From NCBI RefSeq assembly GCF_008370345.1, contig NZ_VTUU01000012.1, positions 1 to 64,000 on the forward strand: 64,000 nt of DNA. Direction: 5' to 3'. Positions 47,940 through 57,077 of the stretch are shown here, piece by piece (positions within the stretch are counted from its first letter, which is position 1; every line of letters starts with the position of its first letter). The DNA is from Marinobacter salinexigens (GTDB taxonomy: Bacteria; Pseudomonadota; Gammaproteobacteria; Pseudomonadales; Oleiphilaceae). The position numbers and the translations under genes were made by a program. The notes beneath the pieces are model-generated. The model was not told the origin of the DNA and searched no databases. It saw nothing but the letters and a program-made list of their open reading frames with translations.

Positions 47940-48857
47940 TCACTCGCTAGTTGCTGGGTTCTCAAGTTCAGATGAGGGTGCTTGCGCCAAGTGGGCGATG
48001 AGCTTTTCTGCAAATGGTGACAAAGGGGTTCTCGGGTTTGTGCAGATTTTCAGATCTCGTTGGGCCCAGGCATCCTCGACTTCGATAACGTGTAAGGGCT
48101 GATGTCGTGATTGTTTCACTGCTTCACGCGGGACCATGCCGATGCCTACGCCCGCTGCGACCATGCGACAAACCGCTTCGAAACTCTTCACCTGAACGCG
48201 TACGTGAAGATGTGTCCCTAAATTGGCCGCTGCGTTCATTGTAAACGTATGGATTGCCGAGCCAGCATGGAGCATCACAAATGGTTCCCCAAGCACGTCC
48301 CGGAATAATACTGACATGTCCCCGGCTAACCTGTGATTTGCGGCGGTGACCAGTACCAAACGGTCCTCCCGATAGGGCGTCAGAGTAACGTCCTGGTTAC
48401 CTTCTTGCCCGGCTACGATACCGATCTCTACATCGCCTCGAGCCACGCCGGTGAGGATGTCTGAGCTGGTTTGCTCCTCAAGGTTCACACTGATTTGCGG
48501 GTGTAGTCCAAGAAACGTCGATAGATCATTGGGCAAGTAGGTATGGATGGCATGAGTGTTCGCCCACAACTGAACGTGCCCCTGTACGCCCGCCGCATAA
48601 GGCACAAGATCAGAGTGGAGTTGTTCTAGCCGTGCAAATACCTGCCGAGCATGACGAAGAAAGATTTCACCCGCTCTCGTGAGCTGCACACCACGAGAGC
48701 GGCGGTGCAAGAGTGCTGTCCCGAGTGACGATTCCAGTATTTTAATCCGATGGCTCGCTGAGGACGGGGCGAGGAAGGCTTTTTCTGCACCGCGGGTCAG
48801 GCTCTCGCATTCGGCGATGGCAATGAAGAGTCGCAAGTCGGTCAGATTGTATTTCAT
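47940..48857 (-). CDS. LysR-family transcriptional regulator
   Basis: A 305-residue LysR regulator. The start is taken at the ATG at 48855-48857 (MKYNLTDLRLFIAIAECESL), which gives a standard N-terminus; the frame is open further upstream. HTH at residues ~18-40 (TRGAEKAFLAPSSASHRIKILE), then the periplasmic-binding-protein-like effector domain (LPNDLSTFLGLHPQISVNLEEQ, VEIGIVAGQEGNQD, GVGIGMVPREAV). Divergent from the second EamA transporter, its likely target. Confidence 0.94.
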   Translation of the reverse strand: MKYNLTDLRLFIAIAECESLTRGAEKAFLAPSSASHRIKILESSLGTALLHRRSRGVQLTRAGEIFLRHARQVFARLEQLHSDLVPYAAGVQGHVQLWANTHAIHTYLPNDLSTFLGLHPQISVNLEEQTSSDILTGVARGDVEIGIVAGQEGNQDVTLTPYREDRLVLVTAANHRLAGDMSVLFRDVLGEPFVMLHAGSAIHTFTMNAAANLGTHLHVRVQVKSFEAVCRMVAAGVGIGMVPREAVKQSRHQPLHVIEVEDAWAQRDLKICTNPRTPLSPFAEKLIAHLAQAPSSELENPATSE

Positions 48858-48967
48858 GGGGAGAATTCGAAAATAACGAACACGTGGTTGGTGAAAAGGC
48901 AATTCTATCAGGGATTTATGGGGCTTAGCATTCGATTTATTGAATTCACCAAAAGGCAACGTTAGTA

Positions 48968-49864
48968 ATGGTAGCGAACATTTCTCCCCGACAGCTAGGC
49001 ATCGCGCTTGCGATATTGGCCGCCTTTGGATTTTCGTTCAAAGCAATCTTCGTCAAGCTTGCCTACCAGTCTGCGCCTGTCGACGCGGTAACGCTGCTTT
49101 CATTGCGAATGATGTTCTCATTGCCTTTGTTCTTAATTGGTGGTTTTGCCTACCTGCGACGCGGGCCAAAATTGGATTTCAAGGATTGGTTGCTGCTGGT
49201 TTTCTTGGGGCTCACCGGGTACTACGGCGCATCGATACTGGATTTTCTGGGGTTACAGTACATATCGGCCGGGCTGGAACGGATTATCCTGTTTACCTAT
49301 CCGACCATAACGATCCTGATTGGTTTGTTGTTCCTCGGAAAGGAGGTCAGCCTGCCGCTGATCTCGGCCCTGGTGCTTTGCTATGCAGGCGTTAGCCTCG
49401 TAGTCGTCAGCGACACCCAACTCGCAGAAGACAGTACCACGACTTTGATTGGAGCCGCTTTGGTCTTCGCATCGGCTGTCTCTTATGCTTGCTACAACGC
49501 ATTCTCAGAAGTGTCGATTGGTAAACTAGGAGCAGCCCGGTTTTCTGTGCTCGCGTTGGTGGTTTCGATTATTGCAGCGCAAGTACATTTCCTTGCTGTA
49601 AACCCGCTAAGTGATCTGAGACAACCACTGCCGATCTACGGTTATTGTGCAGCCATGGCTCTTTTCTCGACAGTGATGCCGATTTTTTTTCAGTCTGGGG
49701 CCATTCAGCGCATTGGTGCAGGGCCAACAGTGTTGGTGGGCATGCTTGGGCCTGTGATGACGATTTTCTTCGGTTGGATGCTGTTGGGCGAGCCGATAAC
49801 CTGGGTTCAGCTTTCCGGTACAGCATTAGTGCTTGTCGGTGTATATCAGGTTAGAAAGGGGTAA
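48968..49864 (+). CDS. EamA-family transporter (DMT superfamily), second copy
   Basis: A 298-residue ten-helix transporter with two EamA repeats (LGIALAILAAFGFSFKAIFVK and LIGAALVFASAVSYACYNAF). It is not closely similar to the exporter at 46 kb. Divergent from the LysR gene with a 110-base gap. Substrate unknown; the LysR-EamA pair suggests induction by an exported metabolite. Confidence 0.92.
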   Translation: MVANISPRQLGIALAILAAFGFSFKAIFVKLAYQSAPVDAVTLLSLRMMFSLPLFLIGGFAYLRRGPKLDFKDWLLLVFLGLTGYYGASILDFLGLQYISAGLERIILFTYPTITILIGLLFLGKEVSLPLISALVLCYAGVSLVVVSDTQLAEDSTTTLIGAALVFASAVSYACYNAFSEVSIGKLGAARFSVLALVVSIIAAQVHFLAVNPLSDLRQPLPIYGYCAAMALFSTVMPIFFQSGAIQRIGAGPTVLVGMLGPVMTIFFGWMLLGEPITWVQLSGTALVLVGVYQVRKG

Positions 49865-49956
49865 TAGTTTACCGCTCGCATGCTCGCTATGTTGCCAGAA
49901 TTTGACTCAGAACATGCAACAGACGCTAGAGGCGAACTGATTTGATAGTGAGATTT

Positions 49957-50033
49957 TGGTGCCCCCGGCAGGACTCGAACCTGCTACCTTCCCCTTAGGA
50001 GGGGGACGCTCTATCCAGATGAGCTACGGAGGC
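49957..50033 (-). tRNA. tRNA-Arg (CCT)
   Basis: A 77-base cloverleaf on the minus strand. Acceptor GCCTCCG pairs with CGGGGGC, the anticodon loop is CTCCTAA (anticodon CCT, reading AGG), T arm GGTTCGAGTCC, and CCA is encoded. Its 3' end faces the transporter/regulator block to the left. tRNA genes of this type are frequent integration sites, although no integrase or att duplicate is visible here. Confidence 0.95.
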
Positions 50034-50121
50034 ATTTCGTCAGGAAGGCCGGTATGATAGCGGGCTGGAGCTTATGGCTCAAGGTGTTACCGCATTTCTT
50101 CCGGAATCTCAGGAGCCTGTC

Positions 50122-50823
50122 GTGCCCGAGTCCCTTTCGCTTTCTGTCGTCGTTCCTGTATGGATGGAAGCGGCCAGTATTGTTGATTGTCTTCGGCCAT
50201 TGGCGCCGCTAAGGGAAGCGGGCCACGAGGTCATTGTGGTTGATTCCGGCAGTACGGATGGTACGGCGGAACTGGCTCGGCCATTGTGTGATCGCGTGGT
50301 TCAGGCGAAAAAGGGGCGCGCTGTTCAGATGAATGCCGGGGCTGAGGTTGCCCGGGGAAATGTGTTGCTGTTTCTTCACGCCGATACCCGCCTTCCAGAT
50401 AACGCGCTTGATGAGCTGAGGTGGTTTGAACTCAACGAGCCGACATGGGGGCGCTTTGATGTGCGCCTGAGCGGCCAGCGGCCCCTGTTTCGGGTGGTGA
50501 GCTGGTTTATGAACAAACGTTCCCGGCTGACGGGAATGTGCACTGGCGACCAGGCCATGTTCGTCCGGCGTGATCTTTTTGAGGCTCTGGGCGGATTCAG
50601 GGAGCAGCCTCTGATGGAAGACATTGAGTTGTCCCGTCGATTGCGTCTGGTTTCCCGCCCCTGGTGTATTTCTTCTCCGGTCGTAACGGACAGTCGTCGT
50701 TGGGAAAAGCTTGGTCCCTGGCGTACTATTTTCCTGATGTGGCGCCTTCGCTGGCGATACTGGCGTGGCGAATCACCGGAATCCCTTTCAAAGGTCTATC
50801 GCTCGGACGTACGGAATGACTGA
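50122..50823 (+). CDS. TIGR04283-type family 2 glycosyltransferase
   Basis: A 233-residue GT2-like glycosyltransferase. Start GTG 50122 is preferred because AGGAG (50111-50115) precedes it by 6 bases; the upstream in-frame ATG 50074 has GGAG only 3 bases away. GT-A core: LSVVVPVWMEAASI, VIVVDSGSTDGT, LLFLHADTRLP (DxD-like) and LMEDIELSRRLR. The family is annotated as 'arsenosugar biosynthesis glycosyltransferase' by association; the true acceptor is unknown. Its stop overlaps the next start by 8 bases. Confidence 0.88.
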   Translation: MPESLSLSVVVPVWMEAASIVDCLRPLAPLREAGHEVIVVDSGSTDGTAELARPLCDRVVQAKKGRAVQMNAGAEVARGNVLLFLHADTRLPDNALDELRWFELNEPTWGRFDVRLSGQRPLFRVVSWFMNKRSRLTGMCTGDQAMFVRRDLFEALGGFREQPLMEDIELSRRLRLVSRPWCISSPVVTDSRRWEKLGPWRTIFLMWRLRWRYWRGESPESLSKVYRSDVRND

Positions 50824-51448
50824 CAATACGACTTCAAATGCTGTTCTGATGCAGTTTGCCAAGTGGCCGGAGGAGGGCAGGGTGAAGACCCGTCTGATGC
50901 CCGCCCTGGGCGCAGTGGGTGCTTTGGAAGCCCATCTCGAATTGACGCTGGCGGTTCTGGATAACCTTTGCACGTCCGGTTATCCGGTACAGTTCTGGTG
51001 GGACAGAGAGCTGGAAAATCCGCCGCGGGAAGCGGAATCCATCGTCCGCAACCTTGAGGGTGCGGGGCTGGAACAGCGTTTCCAGGAGGGGAAGACCCTC
51101 GGGGACAAGATGATGGCAGCATTGGGACACTCACTTCAAAGTTGCTCTCGGGCAATTGTCATCGGCAGCGACTGCCCCTCCGTTGATCCGCAGTACGTCC
51201 GGGATGCCATTGCCTGTCTCAGCGAATCGGATGTTGTACTCGGCCCTTCTAACGATGGTGGTTATGTACTGATTGGTGCCCGGCGAGTGGTCGACGGCAT
51301 GCTGGACGGTATCGAATGGGGTACAGAGCGGGTGATGGATCAGACACTTGCCCGCCTGAAGGATTCAGGGCTCAGCGTGCGACTGCTGGAGCCCCGATGG
51401 GACGTGGACGAGCCGGAGGACTGGGAACGCTACCAGTCACTCCGGTAA
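50816..51448 (+). CDS. TIGR04282-type glycosyltransferase/nucleotidyltransferase
   Basis: A 210-residue GT-A-fold protein that usually accompanies the TIGR04283 gene. ATG 50816 overlaps the preceding stop; the frame is open further 5' without a better start. LMQFAKWPEEGRVKTRLMPALG, then IVIGSDCPSVDP and DVVLGPSNDGGYVLIGAR are the family blocks. The 'arsenosugar' name comes from co-occurrence in other genomes; no radical-SAM ArsS or other arsenic gene is seen nearby here. Confidence 0.88.
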   Translation: MTDNTTSNAVLMQFAKWPEEGRVKTRLMPALGAVGALEAHLELTLAVLDNLCTSGYPVQFWWDRELENPPREAESIVRNLEGAGLEQRFQEGKTLGDKMMAALGHSLQSCSRAIVIGSDCPSVDPQYVRDAIACLSESDVVLGPSNDGGYVLIGARRVVDGMLDGIEWGTERVMDQTLARLKDSGLSVRLLEPRWDVDEPEDWERYQSLR

Positions 51449-51455
51449 TCGGAGT

Positions 51456-54290
51456 TCAGCCAGCGGGTACCGGTGGCTGCTCGGTCAGATGGGTCAGCGC
51501 GGTGGCCTCATCCGGTGTGTCCGTACCGGTGACCACCCGCAGTGCGTGTTTGCGCTCCAGAACTGCTTTCTGGAAGGTCGCAAGTAATTCGTCGAGGCTC
51601 ACGGCACTGACGGCATAAGCCAGTTTTGATCGGGAATCGAAACCGGTGGCGTCCCGGTCAATCTCCCGCCAATAACGGCCGGAAATCTCTCCCAGTTGCC
51701 GGTCTTTTTCCAGCAGCCCGCTGATAACGGCCTGTTTTTCCCGTTTCAGATCAGCTTCGTCCATCGCCCGGAGCTGGCTTTCAAACTGCGCCGAAAATTC
51801 CTGTACGGCCTGATCGATCTCCTGCGGACTGGCCGCCGGGGACTGCACCACAAAGCCGAGGGCGGGTGTTTCAAGCATCTCGAACGGTGTGGCATAGACA
51901 ATGTAGCCCAGCTGCCGGTTGGTCCGGATGTCTTCATAGAACGGGCTGCTGATGATTTGTGCAAGCAGCCGGAAGCGGGCACGTTCCTCAAAACTCGTGT
52001 TTTCGCCCTGCATGTAGAGCGTGTAGCCAGTGTCTGGATGGCTCACTGCCAGGTCCACCCGGGTTTCGTCGTCTGGCAACTGGCGCACCTGGCTCCGCTT
52101 GACCTTGGTGGGTTCACTGCCTTTCAGCACAAAAGCCTGCACCTGTCGGGACAGATTCAGGGCCGAGGCTTCTGACAGATTTCCGTGGGCGAGCATGACC
52201 GGGTCGACTTTTGCCAGGAAGGTGTCTGAGAAGGATTTGAGTTCCTCCAGCGTTACCTGTTGCGCTGCCTCGAGTTTGGCTTCTGTACTCCAGGCTCCTT
52301 CAATCAGCGCGGTCTGAATGAACTCCGAAGTCTGCTCAACTGGCCGGTTTTTAGCCTTGTTCTGGAGGTTGTCTACCAGGTTCTGGCGGGCGATCTCGAA
52401 GCGTTGGGTGGTCAATGCAGGGTTGGCCACCTGCAACAGAATCTGATTGATCAGGGCGTGCAGCTTATCGTCGTAGCCGCCAACCCGAATCGTAATGCCC
52501 CGGAGGTGTGGGTATACGCTGTAATCCAGCCCTGCCAGGCGTGCGGAATAGGCCCAGGCATTCAGGTTGGTGTTGACGGCGTCTACCAGAAGCTGGGTCA
52601 GAACGCTGCTTCGGGCTGACTCCCGGGCAGCGGGGGTGCGAAGACTGATGAATACGTTCGCCTTGGGGGTATGGAAACGGGTATCCCGCGCAAACCAGAT
52701 ATCAAACCCCTTCTGGCTGTCCAGAAGCATTGGTTTGTCCATGGTGGAGCCTTTCACCATGGCAAGATTTTCAGGGATGAACGGATTGGCTTCCGGCAGT
52801 CTCAGTTGGGCCGCCAGCGTTTCCGGAGCCTGGGATGTCAGCTCGTTCGGGTCAAGAGCCTCACGGGTCCATTCGGCATCGTACCATCGGGTTAGGTTGG
52901 CGTTGTCGGTAACCAGGTTTGGTGCCAGCACAAACACCATAACGTTGTCCGGCGTCAATTGGCCAAGAATATCCCGGTATTGCTCTGGTGCGTAGCTGTC
53001 CATTATCCACCGGGCACGGAGAATGTCCTTCGCCGGATAATGCTGGAGCTGGCTCGACAAACCCATCACTTCATGGATCGGATCGCCTTTCTCCCGGAAG
53101 CGGAAATCAATCGTGGCCAGTTGCTGCATTTCATGGAAGCGTTGTTCACTGATGCCGTTGTTCCGAATTTTTGCGATGTAATCGAAGACCAGGGGCAGGA
53201 TCTCATCCTGGCGCTTCAAGCCGTCTGGGGTGAGGGCCATGCTGATGTCGAGGGTGGCACCTTCACCGGTATCCATGCCGGATCCGGCAGACAGGCTTTC
53301 AGCCAGCCCGGCGCGTTTCAGTACATCAAACAGGCTTTCCGGTCCTTCGTGGCCGAGCAGATTGGCGACATAGGATGCCGGCTTGGTGTGGTAGTTATCA
53401 ATCTGGGACGGGATCGGGAAAGACAACGTCAGGCTACGGACATCTTTGAGGGCATTGGCGGTGATTTTCTCCGGCAATGCATCCCGATTGTAGATAGAGG
53501 CCTTATGCTGCTTCTGCCGGAGATGTCGGTTTTCGATAGCACTGAAGCGCCCGTTAACCATACTCTCCAGTTCATCCAGCGACTGGGGGCCATAAACCGC
53601 TAGGGTCATCAGGTTGGAGGAGTAGTGGGTTTTCCAGAATTCCACCAGGTCCGGCCGGAGAGGGTTGTCTTCAGTATTTTCCAGGGTTGTCAGATTGCCA
53701 ACGGCAAAATGACTGAAGGCGTGATCTGGATTGCTGGCGGCTTTCTTGACGGAATAGAAACGGCGCCCGTCTTCCTTCTGCTTGGCACTGAACTCGGAGT
53801 GAACCGCGTTTCGTTCCCGGTCCACCAGTTCCGGTGTAAATAGCGGTGCCGCGAACTGCTGTGCGAACCGGTCCAGTGCCGGTTCCAGAAACTGTGCCTG
53901 AATATCAAAAAAGTAATTGGTGTCCTGGAACGCGGTAAAGGCGTTGTGGCTTCCACCGTGGCTCTTGATGAACTGTTGATACTCACCTGCATCAGGATAT
54001 TTTTCGGTGCCGAGGAACAACATGTGTTCAAGGAAATGAGCCAGTCCTTCCCGTTCTACCGGGTCGTCTCCGCTACCAACGGCAACGTTCATGGAAACAG
54101 CAGCCTTGTCAGACCCGGGTGATGACACCAGAACGGCCCGGAGACCGTTGCCCAGTTCGATAAACCGGTAGTTGTTGTCATCGTTCGGACTCTTGACCGG
54201 TGTTTCTGTTGCCAAAGCAACCGCACTTGTGAGGATCAGCACGGTTAGCAGGACGAAACGGGCCAGGTATTCCCGGAAGGGGGTGGTCAT
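51456..54290 (-). CDS. Pitrilysin/insulinase-type M16 protease, secreted
   Basis: A 944-residue M16 metalloprotease. Start at the ATG at 54288-54290 gives the signal peptide MTTPFREYLARFVLLTVLI...ALA. The inverted zinc motif His85-x-x-Glu88-His89 (AHFLEHMLFLG) is intact, and a distal Glu lies in RNAVHSEFSAK. Length and the four-domain layout match PtrA/pitrilysin, a periplasmic enzyme degrading peptides up to small proteins. It follows the small 54344-54643 gene on the same strand after 53 bases and converges on the glycosyltransferase pair. Confidence 0.95.
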   Translation of the reverse strand: MTTPFREYLARFVLLTVLILTSAVALATETPVKSPNDDNNYRFIELGNGLRAVLVSSPGSDKAAVSMNVAVGSGDDPVEREGLAHFLEHMLFLGTEKYPDAGEYQQFIKSHGGSHNAFTAFQDTNYFFDIQAQFLEPALDRFAQQFAAPLFTPELVDRERNAVHSEFSAKQKEDGRRFYSVKKAASNPDHAFSHFAVGNLTTLENTEDNPLRPDLVEFWKTHYSSNLMTLAVYGPQSLDELESMVNGRFSAIENRHLRQKQHKASIYNRDALPEKITANALKDVRSLTLSFPIPSQIDNYHTKPASYVANLLGHEGPESLFDVLKRAGLAESLSAGSGMDTGEGATLDISMALTPDGLKRQDEILPLVFDYIAKIRNNGISEQRFHEMQQLATIDFRFREKGDPIHEVMGLSSQLQHYPAKDILRARWIMDSYAPEQYRDILGQLTPDNVMVFVLAPNLVTDNANLTRWYDAEWTREALDPNELTSQAPETLAAQLRLPEANPFIPENLAMVKGSTMDKPMLLDSQKGFDIWFARDTRFHTPKANVFISLRTPAARESARSSVLTQLLVDAVNTNLNAWAYSARLAGLDYSVYPHLRGITIRVGGYDDKLHALINQILLQVANPALTTQRFEIARQNLVDNLQNKAKNRPVEQTSEFIQTALIEGAWSTEAKLEAAQQVTLEELKSFSDTFLAKVDPVMLAHGNLSEASALNLSRQVQAFVLKGSEPTKVKRSQVRQLPDDETRVDLAVSHPDTGYTLYMQGENTSFEERARFRLLAQIISSPFYEDIRTNRQLGYIVYATPFEMLETPALGFVVQSPAASPQEIDQAVQEFSAQFESQLRAMDEADLKREKQAVISGLLEKDRQLGEISGRYWREIDRDATGFDSRSKLAYAVSAVSLDELLATFQKAVLERKHALRVVTGTDTPDEATALTHLTEQPPVPAG

Positions 54291-54343
54291 TGCGTTACCA
54301 ATACTCATGTCGCCTCATTAGTGTCGGATGGAAGCCAGTTCAA

Positions 54344-54643
54344 TCAGTGCATTTGTGGGTTGCGGGTGCTTTCAGGTTGCTGATCCAGCGTTTTACGAGC
54401 CAGATCAGCCGCCTTTTCTGCATCAAGGTGCCCGGTTGCAATCCGTTCCAGAACGGTGGCCATGATGGCCACTGCCTGTCGGTAATCGGCGAATTCCGCC
54501 TGGAAAGCCTTATCGATGGCCTCATAAACCGCCTGAATCTTCTGTTCCCGGCTTCCTGAATCGTCTGCCGTATCGTTAATGGCCTTCAGGCAGGCGCGGG
54601 CGATGGCGATGTAACGTTCGGTATTGGGATTGTCTTTCTGCAT
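54344..54643 (-). CDS. Hypothetical protein upstream of the M16 protease
   Basis: A 99-residue soluble, mainly helical protein that I do not recognise. It is charged and Ala-rich (RYIAIARACLKAINDTADD, KIQAVYEAIDKAFQAEFADY, DAEKAADLARKTLDQ), with no signal peptide. It lies 53 bases upstream of the secreted protease on the same strand, so the two may be co-transcribed. Helical packing with a partner protein is possible; function is unknown. Confidence 0.7.
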   Translation of the reverse strand: MQKDNPNTERYIAIARACLKAINDTADDSGSREQKIQAVYEAIDKAFQAEFADYRQAVAIMATVLERIATGHLDAEKAADLARKTLDQQPESTRNPQMH

Positions 54644-55038
54644 GCTTCGGTTTCCGGAAAACAGGGTTTACTGTGGCAGTTGGTGACACCCACAGGCGTG
54701 TTAAGTTCCTAATTATCGCACTGCTCGGCAGTGGTTTCATGGCTTTCCGTTAATCTTGCTTCGCTTCAGGCAACATGGCTTTGCTGTGCTAGTCTCAATG
54801 AGGCTGTATCGGCATTCGCGTGTGGCCATGGTCTTCGCCTGAGTCCAGAATTTAGAGTAATTACTCAATAAAAAACAAAAGGTTACAGAGTAATCGCTCT
54901 AATAAAGTCCGATACATGCAAGTTGCAATAACGTACAATCCCATTGAATTCGGACTACGACTTTAGTCTAAGGGAGATCTGAAGTGCGTGGCCGTCATGG
55001 ATAGATAACAATCAAGCAACAGGCAGGGTGGAACATCA
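54644..55038 (+). promoter_or_regulatory. Long regulatory region of the fatty acyl-CoA reductase with paired palindromes
   Basis: A 395-base gap without a reading frame. It contains two related palindromic sites: AGAGTAATTACTCAATAA at 54854-54871 and AGAGTAATCGCTCTAATAA at 54887-54905, with centres exactly 33 bases apart (about three helical turns). The core of the first, GAGTAATTACTC, is a perfect 12-base palindrome. This spacing and symmetry suggest a dimeric or tetrameric repressor, for example of the TetR class, controlling the reductase gene. The regulator is not encoded in the window. A TACAAT box at 54934-54939 may be the -10. Confidence 0.55.
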
Positions 55039-57024
55039 ATGAACTATTTCCTTACGGGTGGAACCGGCTTTATTGGCCGCTTTCTTGTAGAAAAATTACT
55101 GGCGCGTGGCGGTACCGTATATCTGCTGGTGCGTGAGCAATCGGTGGATAAGCTTGACCAGCTGCGGGAACGCTGGGGTGTTGACGAGTCCCGAGTCAAG
55201 CCGGTGATCGGTGACCTGACCAGTGATCGACTTGGTATTGATGCGGAAACTCTCGATTCACTTGGCGGCAACATTGACCATTTCTTCCATCTGGCAGCCG
55301 TTTACGACATGGGCGCAGATGAAGAAGCCCAGAGCAACACCAACATCGAGGGTACACGGGCTGCTGTGAATGCGGCGGAAGCCATGGGTGCCAGGCACTT
55401 CCACCATGTATCTTCCATCGCTGCCGCCGGTCTGTTCAAAGGAACCTTCCGCGAAGACATGTTCGAGGAAGCGGAAAAGCTGGACCACCCCTATCTTCTT
55501 ACCAAGCACGAATCTGAAAAAGTGGTCAGGGAAGAGTGTAAGGTTCCGTTCCGTATCTATCGTCCGGGCATGGTGATTGGCCATTCCGAAACCGGTGAAA
55601 TGGACAAGGTGGACGGCCCCTACTACTTCTTCAAGATGATTCAGAAGATCCGGCATGCGTTACCCCAGTGGATGCCAACCATTGGTATTGAAGGCGGTCG
55701 CCTGAACATCGTACCGGTGGACTTCGTGGTGAATGCCATGGACCACATCGCTCACTTGGACGGTGAAGATGGTAACTGCTTCCACCTGGTAGATTCTGAT
55801 CCCTACAAGGTGGGAGAAATCCTGAATATCTTCTCCGAAGCCGGTCATGCGCCGAAGATGGCAATGCGGATCGACTCCCGTATGTTCGGGTTTATTCCGC
55901 CGTTTATTCGCCAGAGCCTGAAGAATTTGCCGCCGGTCAAACGTCTGACCAGCGCCGTTCTGGACGATATGGGTATACCGCCCTCAGTGATGTCTTTCAT
56001 TAACTACCCGACCCGCTTCGATGCCCGGGAAACCGAAAGGGCATTGAAAGGAACGGGTATTGAAGTGCCGCGGTTACGGGAATATGCGCCGATTATCTGG
56101 GATTACTGGGAGCGCAACCTGGACCCGGATCTGTTCAAGGACCGCACCTTGCGGGGTACCGTCGAAGGTCGTGTTTGTGTCGTTACCGGTGCGACGTCCG
56201 GTATTGGTCTTGCCACCGCCCAGAAGCTGGCGGATGCCGGCGCAATTCTGGTGATTGGTGCGCGTAAGGTTGAGCGCATGAAAGAGGTGGCTGCAGAGCT
56301 GGAAGCCCGTGGTGCGAGCGTTCATGCCTACCAGTGCGACTTCTCGGACATGGATGACTGCGATCGCTTTGTGAAGACGGTTCTCGACAACCACGGCCAT
56401 GTCGATGTGTTGGTCAACAATGCAGGCCGTTCCATCCGTCGCTCCCTGGATCTCGCGTTTGATCGGTTCCACGATTTTGAGCGGACCATGCAGTTGAACT
56501 ACTTCGGTTCCGTGCGCCTGATAATGGGTTTTGCACCCAGCATGCTTGAGCAGCGCCGCGGGCATGTGGTCAATATTTCCTCGATTGGTGTGCTGACCAA
56601 TGCTCCGCGTTTCTCGGCGTACGTGGCTTCCAAGTCGGCGCTGGATGCGTTTAGCCGCTGCGCTGCCGCCGAGTGGTCTGATCGCAACGTAACCTTCACC
56701 ACCATCAATATGCCGTTGGTTAAAACGCCGATGATTGCGCCGACCAAAATATACGATTCCGTACCGACGCTGACACCGGACGAAGCCGCCCAGATGGTGG
56801 CGGATGCGATTGTCTATCGGCCCAAGCGTATCGCAACACGGCTGGGAATTTTCGCCCAGGTGCTGCATGCACTGGCTCCCAAGATGGGTGAGATCGTGAT
56901 GAACACCGGTTACCGGATGTTCCCGGATTCAGCTGCGGCTGCAGGCAGCGGTTCGGGTGAGAAACCGAGGGTGTCTACGGAGCAGGTGGCGTTTGCAGCC
57001 ATTATGCGTGGTATCTATTGGTAA
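55039..57024 (+). CDS. Fatty acyl-CoA reductase, two-domain (wax-ester type)
   Basis: A 661-residue enzyme of the Marinobacter FAR class, which reduces fatty acyl-CoA (and aldehydes) to fatty alcohols for wax-ester storage. The N-terminal domain (about 1-370) has the Rossmann motif GGTGFIG at 7-13 and the YLLTK active-site signature. The C-terminal short-chain-dehydrogenase domain starts near 378, with TGATSGIG at 383-390 and the catalytic Ser (ISSIGVL) and YVASK. Two Rossmann domains would account for the two reductions. The matching wax synthase is not in the window. Upstream of it lies a paired operator-like element. Confidence 0.95.
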   Translation: MNYFLTGGTGFIGRFLVEKLLARGGTVYLLVREQSVDKLDQLRERWGVDESRVKPVIGDLTSDRLGIDAETLDSLGGNIDHFFHLAAVYDMGADEEAQSNTNIEGTRAAVNAAEAMGARHFHHVSSIAAAGLFKGTFREDMFEEAEKLDHPYLLTKHESEKVVREECKVPFRIYRPGMVIGHSETGEMDKVDGPYYFFKMIQKIRHALPQWMPTIGIEGGRLNIVPVDFVVNAMDHIAHLDGEDGNCFHLVDSDPYKVGEILNIFSEAGHAPKMAMRIDSRMFGFIPPFIRQSLKNLPPVKRLTSAVLDDMGIPPSVMSFINYPTRFDARETERALKGTGIEVPRLREYAPIIWDYWERNLDPDLFKDRTLRGTVEGRVCVVTGATSGIGLATAQKLADAGAILVIGARKVERMKEVAAELEARGASVHAYQCDFSDMDDCDRFVKTVLDNHGHVDVLVNNAGRSIRRSLDLAFDRFHDFERTMQLNYFGSVRLIMGFAPSMLEQRRGHVVNISSIGVLTNAPRFSAYVASKSALDAFSRCAAAEWSDRNVTFTTINMPLVKTPMIAPTKIYDSVPTLTPDEAAQMVADAIVYRPKRIATRLGIFAQVLHALAPKMGEIVMNTGYRMFPDSAAAAGSGSGEKPRVSTEQVAFAAIMRGIYW

Positions 57025-57046
57025 CGGTTTCTGGAAGCAGAAAATA

Positions 57047-57070
57047 AAAACCCCGCGCGTGCGGGGTTTT
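57047..57070. terminator. Rho-independent terminator between acyl-CoA reductase and rnt
   Basis: AAAACCCCGC-GCGT-GCGGGGTTTT (57047-57070), with further Ts after and As before, forms a stable bidirectional terminator between convergent genes. Confidence 0.95.
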
Positions 57071-57077
57071 TTATGGC

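Noticed and set aside
46045..49956. A possible tRNA-end duplicate (attL) marking an island left of tRNA-Arg.
   Set aside because: No copy of the tRNA 3' end was found by eye and no integrase is present; only the positional argument remains.
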